A stretch of DNA of 32,420 bases from Helicobacter cinaedi CCUG 18818 = ATCC BAA-847 (GCF_000155475.1 NZ_DS990394.1:1-32420), one strand, 5' to 3'; positions 23,048 through 31,402 are shown, counted from the stretch's first letter. The notes: generated by a model not told the origin, from the letters alone. Numbers and translations are program-made.

Positions 23048-23079
23048 GATAAAAATCTCTTACATCAAAGGAGTTTCAA

Positions 23080-23418
23080 ATGACAGCCATATCTACACAA
23101 CACACACAAAGACGCTCATTATTAGGCACTAGAATTGTATTAGATGAAGAAAAGATTCTAAGAGAAAACAAATACGACTTAGATAGAATGTATGAGATTA
23201 TTGATGAATTGGCTAAAGAATCTGGACTTATAAAGATAGATAAACACACCTATCATTGCAAAGGCAATGATAAAGACTTGGCGTGTTTAGGCATATTTGT
23301 ATATAACAATCTTATTGATTGCAAATGGTTCACTTTGAATGTTAAAGAATGGGATTGGATAAGTGAAAAAGAGGGGAACGAGACTCTTATTGGCGATGAT
23401 ATGGGCGTTTGGCAATGA
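23080..23418 (+). CDS. VapX-like antitoxin partner, copy 2
   Basis: A 112-residue homologue of the protein at 9846-10181. Shared features are LGTRIVLDEEKILRENKYDL, DELAKESGLIKIDKHTYH, LGIFVYNNL and VKEWDWI. It starts with a 12-residue extension (MTAISTQHTQRR) absent from copy 1. Its TGA overlaps the vapD start in ATGA, the tight coupling expected of an antitoxin-toxin pair in which the antitoxin is made first. The promoter and ribosome binding site are clear. By context it should neutralise the VapD next to it; direct similarity to Haemophilus VapX is not claimed. Confidence 0.6.
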   Translation: MTAISTQHTQRRSLLGTRIVLDEEKILRENKYDLDRMYEIIDELAKESGLIKIDKHTYHCKGNDKDLACLGIFVYNNLIDCKWFTLNVKEWDWISEKEGNETLIGDDMGVWQ

Positions 23419-23786
23419 AGAATCGTAAAGCCCTAAACTTTGATTTATCTACAAATGAACTTAAAAAGCATTTTAATAGCACTGCGGAAGCTTATAGTCA
23501 AATCAAAATATTTATGATTGAAAATGGTTTTGAGCATAGGCAATATTCAGGTTATATTTCTAAAGAACCTATGAATGAAAGAGAAATAACAAAATTAGTT
23601 AGAAAACTTAATAAACAGCTATCTTGGCTCTCTACTTGTGTGCTAAATTTTGATGTAACAGATATAGGCGAACAACACGACTTAACACATTTGCTTACAG
23701 GTAAAAAATCAAAAATTGCAGAATTTGAAATAAGTAATGAATCTAACGAAGCTAAAAAGACAAATCGTATAAGAAAACATAGATAA
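23415..23786 (+). CDS. vapD: VapD-like endoribonuclease toxin, copy 2, with basic tail
   Basis: A 123-residue paralogue of vapD copy 1. Corresponding blocks are NFDLSTNELKKHF with the conserved Asp, AYSQIKIFMIENGFEHRQYS, VRKLNKQLSWLSTCVLNFDV and DLTHLL. Identity to copy 1 is clearly partial, so the modules are diverged paralogues, not a recent duplication. The VapD domain ends around residue 92. The remaining 30 residues are polar and finish TNRIRKHR, again a basic tail. I chose ATG at 23415 (ATGA overlap) over the TTG six bases upstream. The expected role is cleaving RNA in the cytoplasm. Confidence 0.75.
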   Translation: MKNRKALNFDLSTNELKKHFNSTAEAYSQIKIFMIENGFEHRQYSGYISKEPMNEREITKLVRKLNKQLSWLSTCVLNFDVTDIGEQHDLTHLLTGKKSKIAEFEISNESNEAKKTNRIRKHR

Positions 23787-23791
23787 GGATA

Positions 23792-24127
23792 TTATATTCT
23801 ATTATAATATATAAAAATATATAATATTATATACTTATATATATTATATCTATGTTTGCTCACACGATACGACTTGATACGAATTCTACATTCACTTAAA
23901 ATAAAGATGTCTATAAATTTTTGAAATTCTTTAGAATTTGCGTTGCTTGTTCCATTATCCATAAGAAAAAAATCCAAATCATCAGAATACCTATAAGAGT
24001 CAAAATAAAATCTCTGCAAAGCCGTTCCACCTGTGAGATAAAATCTCAGATTTTCTTTGACAACTAAATCAATAATTGAATCTTGAGTTTTATACAATCG
24101 TATATATTTCTCTTCTCTTTCCCGCAT
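23792..24127 (-). pseudogene. AbiEii-like nucleotidyltransferase toxin, truncated
   Basis: The minus strand encodes the N-terminus of an AbiEii/AbiGii-type nucleotidyltransferase. It reads ENLRFYLTGGTALQRFYFDS and then YRYSDDLDFFL, with the GG and DxD motifs that bind nucleotide and metal. Full proteins have about 200-300 residues; here recognisable sequence ends after some 85 residues (FILSECRIRIKSYRV) and runs into the AT-only repeat. AbiE systems are abortive-infection modules in which AbiEii is the toxin. Its start overlaps the end of the partner gene by 38 bases. The VapXD block has probably replaced its 3' half, so it should be inactive. Confidence 0.75.
23819..23836. repeat. Right 18-bp direct repeat flanking VapXD copy 2
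   Basis: Identical to 22981-22998. It also marks the place where the AbiEii-like gene on the minus strand loses its coding sequence. Confidence 0.75.
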
Positions 24128-24353
24128 TTGTTATCCCATAGTATTGAATAAGTCTATCAAGTCTAGGCTCTAAATAAAATCGCTTAAAATAACCCAATTT
24201 TTGATTTTGCTCTACAATAAATTCCCTTACCCATTCCTCTTTTATAATCCTTAAATCCTCTATCATTGCTTGAGAGCTTTGAAAAATTGCAGAAAAAATA
24301 CGCTTTGCAAACTCTTTATTTTTAATATTTTCAACAATAAATTCCGCAGTCAT
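24090..24353 (-). CDS. Partner protein of the AbiE-like module
   Basis: Upstream partner of the AbiEii-like gene. From ATG at 24353 it has 87 residues (MTAEFIVENIKNKEFAKRIF through LDRLIQYYGI). In this position AbiE systems carry an antitoxin or an accessory protein, but the winged-helix signature of AbiEi is not visible, so the family is uncertain. A short frame just upstream (24418-24350, MSKTQIQIAQNILNHCYWGK) ends in TGA overlapping this ATG. Either the two are a coupled leader and gene, or one protein broken by a frameshift. Confidence 0.4.
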   Translation of the reverse strand: MTAEFIVENIKNKEFAKRIFSAIFQSSQAMIEDLRIIKEEWVREFIVEQNQKLGYFKRFYLEPRLDRLIQYYGITNAGKRREIYTIV

Positions 24354-24418
24354 ATTTGTTTGCCCCAATAGCAATGATTGAGAATATTTTGAGCGATTTG
24401 AATTTGTGTTTTTGACAT
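24350..24418 (-). CDS. Short 22-residue ORF heading the AbiE-like operon
   Basis: ATG at 24418 opens 22 codons ending in TGA that overlaps the next ATG. The sequence looks coding (MSKTQIQIAQNILNHCYWGK). It may be the true N-terminus of the partner gene with a one-base shift. It lies immediately below the 53-bp palindrome. Confidence 0.35.
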   Translation of the reverse strand: MSKTQIQIAQNILNHCYWGKQI

Positions 24419-24426
24419 TTAAAACC

Positions 24427-24479
24427 TTAATATAAAATTAACCTATAATTAATTGTATTATAGATTAATTTTATATTAA
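24427..24479. promoter_or_regulatory. 53-bp palindrome, likely operator of the AbiE-like operon
   Basis: Outer arms of 15 bases are perfect (TTAATATAAAATTAA at 24427-24441, TTAATTTTATATTAA at 24465-24479). Inner arms CTATAAT (24443-24449) and ATTATAG (24457-24463) share the same centre, 24453. It lies 9 bases upstream of the first minus-strand ATG. AbiEi antitoxins are known to bind inverted repeats in their own promoter, so this is a plausible operator. Confidence 0.6.
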
Positions 24480-24517
24480 ATAAAGCTTAAATATATAAAT
24501 TGAAGCAAACTTCCCCA

Positions 24518-24594
24518 TCATCTCTCAAAATTATAATCTGCTTGAAAATGTGAATCTAGTATCACTTTTGCAGATTATTTATGATGAGAGATGA
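24518..24594. repeat. Imperfect 77-bp inverted repeat
   Basis: TCATCTCTCA (24518-24527) faces TGAGAGATGA (24585-24594), and ATAATCTGC (24533-24541) faces GCAGATTAT (24570-24578). The two pairs are offset by one base. Confidence 0.55.
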
Positions 24595-24608
24595 GTATGA
24601 GCGGTAAA

Positions 24609-24643
24609 TATTACAATAACATTTTTTTTGTGTTATTGTAATA
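24609..24643. terminator. 13-bp stem hairpin with T-rich loop
   Basis: TATTACAATAACA and TGTTATTGTAATA pair perfectly around TTTTTTTTG. There is no T-run after the stem on either strand, so an operator or transcript-end hairpin is as likely as a classical terminator. Confidence 0.4.
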
Positions 24644-24737
24644 ATGTGTCTCTATGAGATATGGTATGTTTCAGTATGTGTAAATTCAAAAAAAAGAATA
24701 GAAAGAATAAGACAACTGTGAAAAAGGAACAAAAAAA

Positions 24738-25308
24738 ATGAAAAAGAGCGTAGTTTCATTGGCGGTGGCAGCTCTCTTTGCTGGAAATCCGCTCCATTTA
24801 GGCGAAGTGTTTTCTAATATAGTGCAAACATACGAATACAGAAACCATAAAGAATCTTACGAAACAATATGTAACAGGCTTATAGAAAGTTCTACATTAT
24901 TGTTTTTAAGTATCGCAAAGCACCTAAACACTATGGAAAAAGAAGCGTGGGGAGATATAAGAAACGAGATAGACCATGTAATAAAACAGCCCAGAGCCGT
25001 GGAGACTTCAATGTTAAATACGCTATGTATGCGTTAAAGAGCTTACTAGATACGCTAGAACACAACAAAACCTTTGTAGCTGATGGACTGAGTCTTATTA
25101 AACACGATAATTTTGATATTGTTGAGTTTGGCAAAGATGTAGCTAAAGCACAAGAGGATCTGGCTTGGGCTTAGGCTATTGTCTTGGCGTTATCGACAAA
25201 ATCAATCAAAGCGAGATTGCCAGAAGAGATGTCCAGAAAGTGCTTTGTTCTACAATATTGCCAAATTATGATGATTTTGAACTTTTCTTTAAGGGTGATA
25301 TTTTGTAG
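24738..25308 (+). pseudogene. Exported protein with two frameshifts
   Basis: Starts MKKSVVSLAVAALFAG, a signal peptide, and continues NPLHLGEVFSNIVQTYEYRN to EAWGDIRNEIDHVIKQ. A shift near 24995 is needed to go on with GDFNVKYAMYALKSLLDTLE and FVADGLSLIKHDNFDIVEFG. A second shift near 25160 leads to GLGYCLGVIDKINQSEIARR and ends FFKGDIL at TAG 25306-25308. Joined, the protein has about 190 residues and was secreted to the periplasm. The YCLGVIDKI block recalls the end of small periplasmic immunity-type proteins, but I do not assign a family. The gene has a ribosome binding site and stands alone. Confidence 0.5.
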
Positions 25309-25367
25309 ATTAGCTGATGTTTTTGGTATTGCAAAAGAAGAACTGAAAAAGATGCTGGATATTCTTG

Positions 25368-25385
25368 CCCCCCCCCTTTTTTTTT
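25368..25385. repeat. C9T9 homopolymer tract
   Basis: Nine C followed by nine T. Such tracts slip during replication and switch genes in Helicobacter and Campylobacter. Here it lies at the end of a short frame (25311-25387) and just before the ATG at 25389, so it might alter translation or promoter spacing there. Confidence 0.6.
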
Positions 25386-25388
25386 AAA

Positions 25389-25466
25389 ATGATACCAGCA
25401 AAGATTCTTTTAGTGACTGTATGGCTATTCCTCTATATTAAGTTTATGCAAGACAATGATTTTTAA
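25389..25466 (+). CDS. Possible 25-residue membrane peptide
   Basis: Directly after the C9T9 tract, ATG opens 25 codons (MIPAKILLVTVWLFLYIKFM, then QDNDF). It is one hydrophobic helix with charged ends, the pattern of small membrane proteins and type I toxins. No good ribosome binding site is visible, and the peptide may be a chance frame. Confidence 0.25.
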   Translation: MIPAKILLVTVWLFLYIKFMQDNDF

Positions 25467-25504
25467 ATAGAGTTTGCTGTCAAAGGAGAAAATATTTCTC
25501 TCGC

Positions 25505-26755
25505 CTAGCACTCTTTAAGCTCATCTAAGTAATCAGCCCACCATTGCAAAAGTGGTCTCATCTGCTCAACATAATAAGCTTTATGTAGATAGGCTTGTGT
25601 AACATTATTACCTATTCTATGATCTAGCACAGCCTCTTTAATCTCAAATGATGCGTTATGTTTGTCTTGGTGTGTATCACAAAGGCTTCTAAAAGTTCCC
25701 CTAAAAGAGTGAAGTGTTTGCTTCCTGCCTCTTTTGGCATCTGCAAAACCCATAGAACGCAAAGCTTTATTAGCACTCTCTGACACCATCGGTTTATGTA
25801 TTTTATTGTGTCCGTGGAATATCCAAACACCCCAACCTGTATTTTTTTTAATTTCCTTTAGAATCTCAATAGCTTGTGTAGGCAAAGGAAGGGAAAAATC
25901 CGGGAATGATTTCTTTTTGACTTTCATCTCGCTTCTTGGAATGGTGAGTATCTTTTTCTCAAAATCAATATAACTCCACTTCAATGTAGCAAGGTTTTCA
26001 GCCCTTAAAGGAATAATGCTTACAAACTTTAATGCCGATCGTATAATAGAAGAATGAATATACCCATCAATAGCCCTCAAAAGTTCTCCTAGCGTTGCTT
26101 CATCTGTAATCTTTTCATAGTGATTTGTTACTTTAGGCAAAAGAAGTTGTTTTGTGTCAATTTTGAATAGGTAATTTGTTTCTGTGTATCCGCGACCAAG
26201 GGCAAATTGCCATATACTAAGACAATGGGCAAAAAGTCTTCTAGCAAGCTCTACCCTATAGTCTTGAATCTTTGCGATAATATGCGTAATGTCTGAATGT
26301 GCAATATCCTCAATGTGTGTGGAGCTTACAATTTTTCTATCAGATTCATATTTTGAAAAATTCGGCAAAAGGTGTTGCTCCATCATTCGTCTATCTCTTT
26401 TGAGTGTGGAATAGGTAACTTGCTTTTCTTTGAATTTGAGCCATGCTTCTACCACTAGGTGCAGTTGTCCCTCTTTCATTTTTATTTTGGCTGCTTTGTC
26501 TAGCTTTTTATTTTCTTGTGGATCAGCTTCTGCCAGAATAAGTTTTTTGTATCCAATAGCATTCTCTCTTGTCTGCTCCAAGGAAACAGATGGATATTGC
26601 CCAATAGTAATAAGCTTTCTTTTATCCCCAAAAGAGTATCGCATTTAAAATGTTTTTGAACCCGTAGGAGATACCCTTAAGCGCAATCCATCCCTATCAT
26701 TTAAGAAGTAGTCCCTCTCTTTTGGTTTAGCTTTTTTAATTTCTGTTTCAGTCAT
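25505..26755 (-). pseudogene. Tyrosine integrase, P4-like, interrupted by an ochre codon
   Basis: Site-specific recombinase that would excise and integrate the element. The main frame (26644-25505) has 379 residues with all catalytic residues: Arg214 in IIPLRAEN, His312 and Arg315 in LHSFRGTFR, His342 in LDHRIG and Tyr352 in TQAYLHKAY. Upstream, in the same frame, 36 codons from ATG at 26755 read KERDYFLNDRDGLRLRVSPT then GSKTF, the N-terminal sheet of DUF4102-type integrases. They end in TAA at 26647-26645, immediately before ATG of the main frame. A sense codon there would give one 416-residue protein. Reinitiation may still make the truncated form. It follows the traN-like gene by 11 bases on the same strand. 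No tRNA or attachment repeat is seen beside it. Confidence 0.85.
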
Positions 26756-26766
26756 AAAAATCCTTT

Positions 26767-29700
26767 TTATTGCGATTCATCAAGCTGGAATACGCCATTA
26801 ACAATGCCGCTTACAGCCTCATCTATACCTATGTGAGCTCCAGACATATAGGCGTTAGTGAGCTCTTGGAACTTGTCAGCTGGGAAGCAGTTGTCTTTCT
26901 TTGGTTTTTGTCCTGCCTTGCAAGATTTGAATGAAACCTTGTTAAGATCATCAATGCCTAGTGGGGCACAATTACCTTGGGAAATCTTTTTGCCAAGTTG
27001 AGCCATCATCCCTTCTGCAAAGATGCTGGTTGTTATTTGATCGTAGCAACAATGGTGTTTGCGCTTTCTCAAAACTATCTTTCCCACCTTTTCTATATCT
27101 TCGCTAGAAACATGTGTGCAAAGTCCAAGCGAAATTCGTTTGTTTGTCCTGATATATTCTTGTCCTTCTGTAGGTGTTTTTTGTGCCCTTCTCTCTGCAA
27201 ATTTCATATCGGTGCAAGTATCCCTATTTTCTTGCAGCTGTTTTAGAGTGTCAATAATGGCATTTGCAATAAATTATATGGTGTAGGAATAGCGGAAGCT
27301 ATCATTTCAGCAGCCTGAACAGCAACATCTACAGGATCTATTTTGTTAGATGGGTCATTGCTATCTTCAGTTAAACCGGGCAATTCCTCTTTAAGCTATT
27401 CTTCTTTTGGAGATTCGCTCTCTATTGTTGGGTTTGCAAGCTTTGGATCTAAGAACCTTTTGCCATATTTTTGCCTAATAATATTGACTGTTTTTTCTCT
27501 ACCACAAATTGTTTCAGCTGCTACCAGTGCATCTTGTCCGTTCAAAGCGTATAAGGCATAAACTGTTTTGTCATCTATTTTCCCAGATTCCTCAACATTA
27601 TATCTCGCATAAAAATACTTGTCTATATCAGCAGCAGCTGCATTTTCATTTTCCATAACCAATCTCAATATACCAAGCTCATTGCCATTAATCATCATAG
27701 GCACTTTAAATGGATAATGAAGCTCATTCACTTCTCTTGTTCCCATTTGCCAAGCTAAAACAGCTTCATAGGTTAGCCCAAAGCGACCACTCATACAATT
27801 TGCATAATCCATAGCAATTTTATCTTCTTCATCTGTCGCTCCATCAAGCTCTTCGTTACTTAAAATTCCATCTGTAGAACCTGTTGTCCAAGCAGATTGT
27901 CTTTGTTTTTCTTTCTTGTCGCATATTCCTTTTATCCCTTTATTATCGCAATATTGTTTTAATATTTCTCCGGCAACTTTAACAGCCACTTGTGTTGCAA
28001 CCTGCTTGAGTGCTTGTTTAATTGCTTCTTCAGTGGTTTTTTTGGCAATATTGCTAGCAAATTTCTTAAACCCTACTTTAAAGGCTGCCGCAGCTGCTTG
28101 TGTAGCTTTTGAAGCAATATTTCCAGTTCCATTTGCAAAAGCTTTCCCTCCAGCACTCATTGCATCATTCATTACCCCAGTAGATCCTGCAGAATAACCC
28201 ATACTCGCATATTTTATGGCCATAGAAATCAAATCCATTGCGGTTGGCAAAAATTGTCCCTTATCGCAATAGCTAGCTTCTGCTCCAAAGATATGTGTTG
28301 ATGCCTCCATAAGCCCCATTTGCCCCAAAGCTTCTGTGGCTTGTGAGAAGTCGTGGTTTTGCTTATTTGTTTGGACTTTTGGGATTCCACCCAAAAGTTT
28401 TTCTATATCTGGTGTTTCTGAAGTTTGTGTTGAATATTGCCTACAGCCTATTTGCTTATCGACTATAACGGTATATTTCTCAGTCACTTTTTTATTTAAA
28501 TAAATAGTCTTGCCATTTACATCTGTTATCGGGTTAAGCAGCTTGGAACTTAGCACTTGACAACCATTATTACTATTTCCGCCTTGATTGATTGTAACAC
28601 AAGCATTTGTAAGCTTACATTGAGTAGTGCAAGCCTTTTCATCACTAAAGGCATTTTTGCCAAGATATCCTGTAATTTTATCATTGCCTTGACACATATA
28701 TCTATTGCCAGTGGATTCACTTGAAATTTCAACTTCAAACTCTCCACTCACTCTATTGCCAGTTATGTTGTCTGCAATCTTTTCAACGCTATATGTGATA
28801 TTGCTTAAATCTTTAGGGTCTTTGACACTACTATTAAAAACAATAGAATCCCATCCTACCTGAATAGCATTTTTTGTTGTTCCATCCACAGTAAATAAAT
28901 ACTCACCCTGCCCACTTCCATCAAGTGGAATAGTAATAGTTTCTTTTTTTGTTGATCCATCAACATCCATTACTTCTGTTTCAAGGCTTACTTGCGAAGC
29001 ATTATGATTTACACCTGCAAGTGGTGCTAATGGAATCCAACCTGCTTGTTCACTTAACTTTCCATTCTCTGCAGTAATAAGGGTATATTGCTCATCTCCA
29101 TCATCTTTGACAAATGCACCTATTGGTTTATATGTACTTTTTCCAGAATTGTAGGCTTCTAGTGCTTTTTGATAAGCTTCTTCATATTGTAATCTCTGTT
29201 GTGGTGTAAGCTTATTAATTTCATCTTGTGTCATAGGCACTTTCTTTTTGCGAGTAAGGTGTTCTGCTGTATATGTCCATTTTCTGTGTTTTTGGTAAGT
29301 TTTGAGCTTGTAATCTCAATTATTTTGCTACCATCTCCAAGATCGGTAAGGGTTAAATTATTGCCTGAAACATTAGCCTTAATACCTTCTTTTTTAATAT
29401 CACTTTGTTTTACAGGCACAAATAGCTCTTTTACACTTATGCCATTTAAATCGCTAACAGATAAAGCTTCAACATTGGAGACAACAATTTTAATACCTGT
29501 TATTTTTTTGATACTAGCTAATTCTTTGTTTATCTTAGCCAAATCAAGCTTTTTCCCATCTGCGACTTTGGCAATAACTATTCCTTGACTTTGAGCCCCA
29601 ACAAACATACATTGCCCTTGTGAAAGGCATTGAGTTTCGCAAGTTTTTTCATTTGTGAATGAAGGAATAGATTCTAACTTGCCATTACCGTTTTTATATT

Positions 29701-29861
29701 CCTTATTCCTTGCTTATGGGACAATAGTATTTCGTTTGTTGTTGCTGTCCTTGCCCTTGTGGCTTTTGATTTTGGTTTTGTGGAGCTGTGTTAGTGTTTG
29801 CAGCAATAAGCCAAATAGGCAATAAAGCTAATGTAATGATTAATTGAAGTCTTGACAGCAT
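26767..29861 (-). pseudogene. traN: TraN-like mating-pair stabilisation protein, four lesions
   Basis: Large Cys-rich outer-membrane adhesin of F-type conjugation, which helps donor and recipient stay in contact. From ATG at 29861 it has a signal peptide (LIITLALLPIWLIAA), a Gln-rich linker and many paired Cys. The C-terminal part CCYDQITTSIFAEGMMAQLG, QGNCAPLGIDDLNKVSF is typical of TraN. The lesions are: a 7-bp tandem duplication ATTCCTTATTCCTT at 29698-29711 (removing one copy restores the frame); a one-base shift near 29275; an in-frame TAG at about 27396 after PKEE, followed by LKEELPGLTEDSN; and a shift near 27265 before IANAIIDTLKQLQE. The joined product would be roughly 1000 residues. 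The gene is dead unless several are sequencing errors. It points away from the other transfer genes. Confidence 0.72.
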
Positions 29862-30019
29862 GAGTATCTCCTTGATTCTACTGATTGCGCATATCCATAG
29901 TAAATTCTATTTATGTATGGAAGCGGATATGTTAATTTTTTAGTTGTTGTGATTTTGGTGTCCAAATCAATAATAGTTACGCTACCTAAAAATAGTGAGC
30001 AAGAGAAGCTAAGAAACAT
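29840..30019 (-). CDS. Small unrecognised protein upstream of the traN-like gene
   Basis: ATG at 30019 opens 59 codons: MFLSFSCSLFLGSVTIIDLD, then KKLTYPLPYINRIYYGYAQS. The start looks like a short signal or lipoprotein-like segment (FSCSLFLG). Its end overlaps the traN-like start by 22 bases and contains that gene's ribosome binding site (AAGGAG), so the two are coupled. It could be the remaining C-terminus of a longer transfer protein cut off by the plus-strand gene at 30060, because it lacks an upstream ribosome binding site. Unrecognised. Confidence 0.35.
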   Translation of the reverse strand: MFLSFSCSLFLGSVTIIDLDTKITTTKKLTYPLPYINRIYYGYAQSVESRRYSCCQDFN

Positions 30020-30059
30020 ACTCCTAGAAATGTTTGCATAAGAAAGAAAAGGAATGCAA

Positions 30060-30401
30060 ATGGAAATACTACAACAAAAAATCAACCAACGCTTAGAGGA
30101 AGGATTGCTAAAGCAAGAAGACTTCAATCCAAAAGAAGTGATTGTAACCTCTCTCTTTGGCGGAATGCTAAAATTCAGCATAATTGAAACACTAGGAAAA
30201 AATGGCAAGACATATTTTGCGGAGGCAATACAAGGCGAAGTGATAGGCTTCACCGAAAATGGACTAAAAATTGACTTTGGATCTCAAGTTTCAGAAGGCG
30301 CTATTGTTGCTAAAGATTTTGGGATTGACAAAAAAGAGGCTATTCGGCAAGTTTGTGAGTGGATTCAACACGCTCAAAAAAGCCAAGATTTGCTTGATTG
30401 A
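30060..30401 (+). CDS. Hypothetical cytoplasmic protein
   Basis: An unrecognised 113-residue protein (MEILQQKINQRLEEGLLKQE at the start). It has an N-terminal helix, a predicted beta-rich middle (VIVTSLFGGMLKFSIIETLG, NGLKIDFGSQV) and a C-terminal helix (KKEAIRQVCEWIQHAQK). No signal or membrane segment. I chose ATG at 30060 over 30054 because AAAAGGA is then 7 nt away. It is intact, in contrast to most neighbours. It is divergent from the small gene upstream and separated from the next gene by a promoter of its own. Confidence 0.5.
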   Translation: MEILQQKINQRLEEGLLKQEDFNPKEVIVTSLFGGMLKFSIIETLGKNGKTYFAEAIQGEVIGFTENGLKIDFGSQVSEGAIVAKDFGIDKKEAIRQVCEWIQHAQKSQDLLD

Positions 30402-30426
30402 AATATAGACATAAAATCCCTATAAT
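30398..30426 (+). promoter_or_regulatory. Full -35/-10 promoter of the DUF285 gene
   Basis: TTGAAA and TATAAT with 17 bases between them, followed by ACGGGCAT. The same layout precedes the gene at 31727 (TATAATACGCCCAT). A strong -35 is uncommon in this bacterial group. Confidence 0.7.
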
Positions 30427-30453
30427 ACGGGCATATAAAAAAAGGAGTAGGCA

Positions 30454-31402
30454 ATGAAACACAAACCAACAAATGTGTTTGAGCTAAAAGAACTCGTTCG
30501 CAATGAGAAAATAAACTTAGGAGATATTGATACTTCTAATGTTGGTAGCTTTGGGCTTTTATTCCAAAATTCAACTAGAAAAGATTTTAGTGGAATTGAA
30601 ACTTGGGATACCTCTAATGTGACCTATATGGTTGGCACATTTAGTGGAGCAAAACATTTTAATCAAGATATTTCCAGCTGAGATGTATCTAATGTGTTTG
30701 AAATGTCTAATATGTTTCTTGACGCAGATTCATTTAATCAAGTCGTTAAATGGCTGGGATGTTCGTAATGTGACTGATATGTCCTGTATGTTTCAGGGAG
30801 CCAAATCGTTTAATGCCGACATTTCAGAGTGGAATGTAGGCAATGTAAAGAAAATGTCCTATATGTTTGCTGGTACTCATTCATTCAACCAAGACATCAG
30901 CAGGTGGGATGTCAGTAGTGTAGAAAATATGGCAAGTATGTTCGAGAAAGCCAAATCATTCAATCAGCCACTAAATGAGTGGGATGTCCGCAATGCAATA
31001 TTCAGGACAAGTATGTTTAAAAACGCAGTAAATTTCAATCAGCCATTAGATAGATGGCAATTCTTTGAAAAAGAGCTTATAAAAACTTCATATCATACAT
31101 ATAGTATAAAAGGTATGTTTGAAGGTGCTATTTCATTTAACCAAGATATTAATTCTTGGGATGTCAGCAATGTGAATGATTTAAGATTTTTATTTAAAGA
31201 TGTCAAAAGTTTCAACAAACCTCTAGACAAGTGGGATGTTGGCAGAGTGCAAGCTACAAATTATCTATTTGATGGTGCTACATCATTTAATCAAGATATT
31301 TCTAGCTGGAATCTAAATGAAAGGTATGTGTATGGTCCTTATGAATTTAGGAACTGCCCCATCAAAGAAGAATACAAGCCAAAGGTTTTGCGAAAAAAAT
31401 AG
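30454..31402 (+). pseudogene. DUF285/BspA-like repeat protein with nonsense and frameshift
   Basis: Tandem repeats of about 25 residues with the pattern MF-GA-FNQDIS-WDVSNV, the DUF285 (BspA-like, Mycoplasma-type lipoprotein) solenoid often seen as surface or secreted proteins. There are about nine repeats. The first frame (30454-30681) stops at TGA 30679-30681 where a repeat Trp (TGG) is expected: ISS, stop, DVSNVFEMSNMF. A one-base shift near 30740 then leads into SLNGWDVRNVTDMSCMF and the rest to 31402. No signal peptide is visible; the start is VFELKELVRNEKINLGDI and the end PKVLRKK. Two lesions make it a pseudogene. The segment LFQNSTRKDF (30559-30588) resembles CRISPR spacer 23. Confidence 0.8.

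Larger units (their letters stand above)
22967..23079. other. AT-only stretch before the second VapXD module
   Basis: Nearly pure A/T with overlapping palindromes (ATATAATATTATAT twice). It contains the left 18-bp direct repeat and the vapX copy 2 promoter (TATAAT at 23042-23047, in the context AATGTTATAAT shared with copy 1). AAAGGAG at about 23067-23073 is the ribosome binding site. Confidence 0.55.
24480..24737. other. Non-coding stretch with two further inverted repeats
   Basis: No gene is visible. It contains an imperfect 77-bp inverted repeat (24518-24594) and a 13-bp stem hairpin (24609-24643). The last 30 bases hold a ribosome binding site (AAAAAGGA) for the exported protein at 24738. 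Confidence 0.5.

Noticed and set aside
25400-26800. A tRNA attachment site next to the integrase
   Set aside because: No tRNA-like cloverleaf or repeated core was found on either side within the window.
27916-28197. A plus-strand hydrophobic ORF within the traN-like region
   Set aside because: It is a shadow of Ala-rich helices encoded on the minus strand, with no ribosome binding site.
29840-30253. A 137-residue minus-strand protein
   Set aside because: Its first half is antisense to the intact plus-strand gene at 30060; only the part from 30019 downward looks coding.
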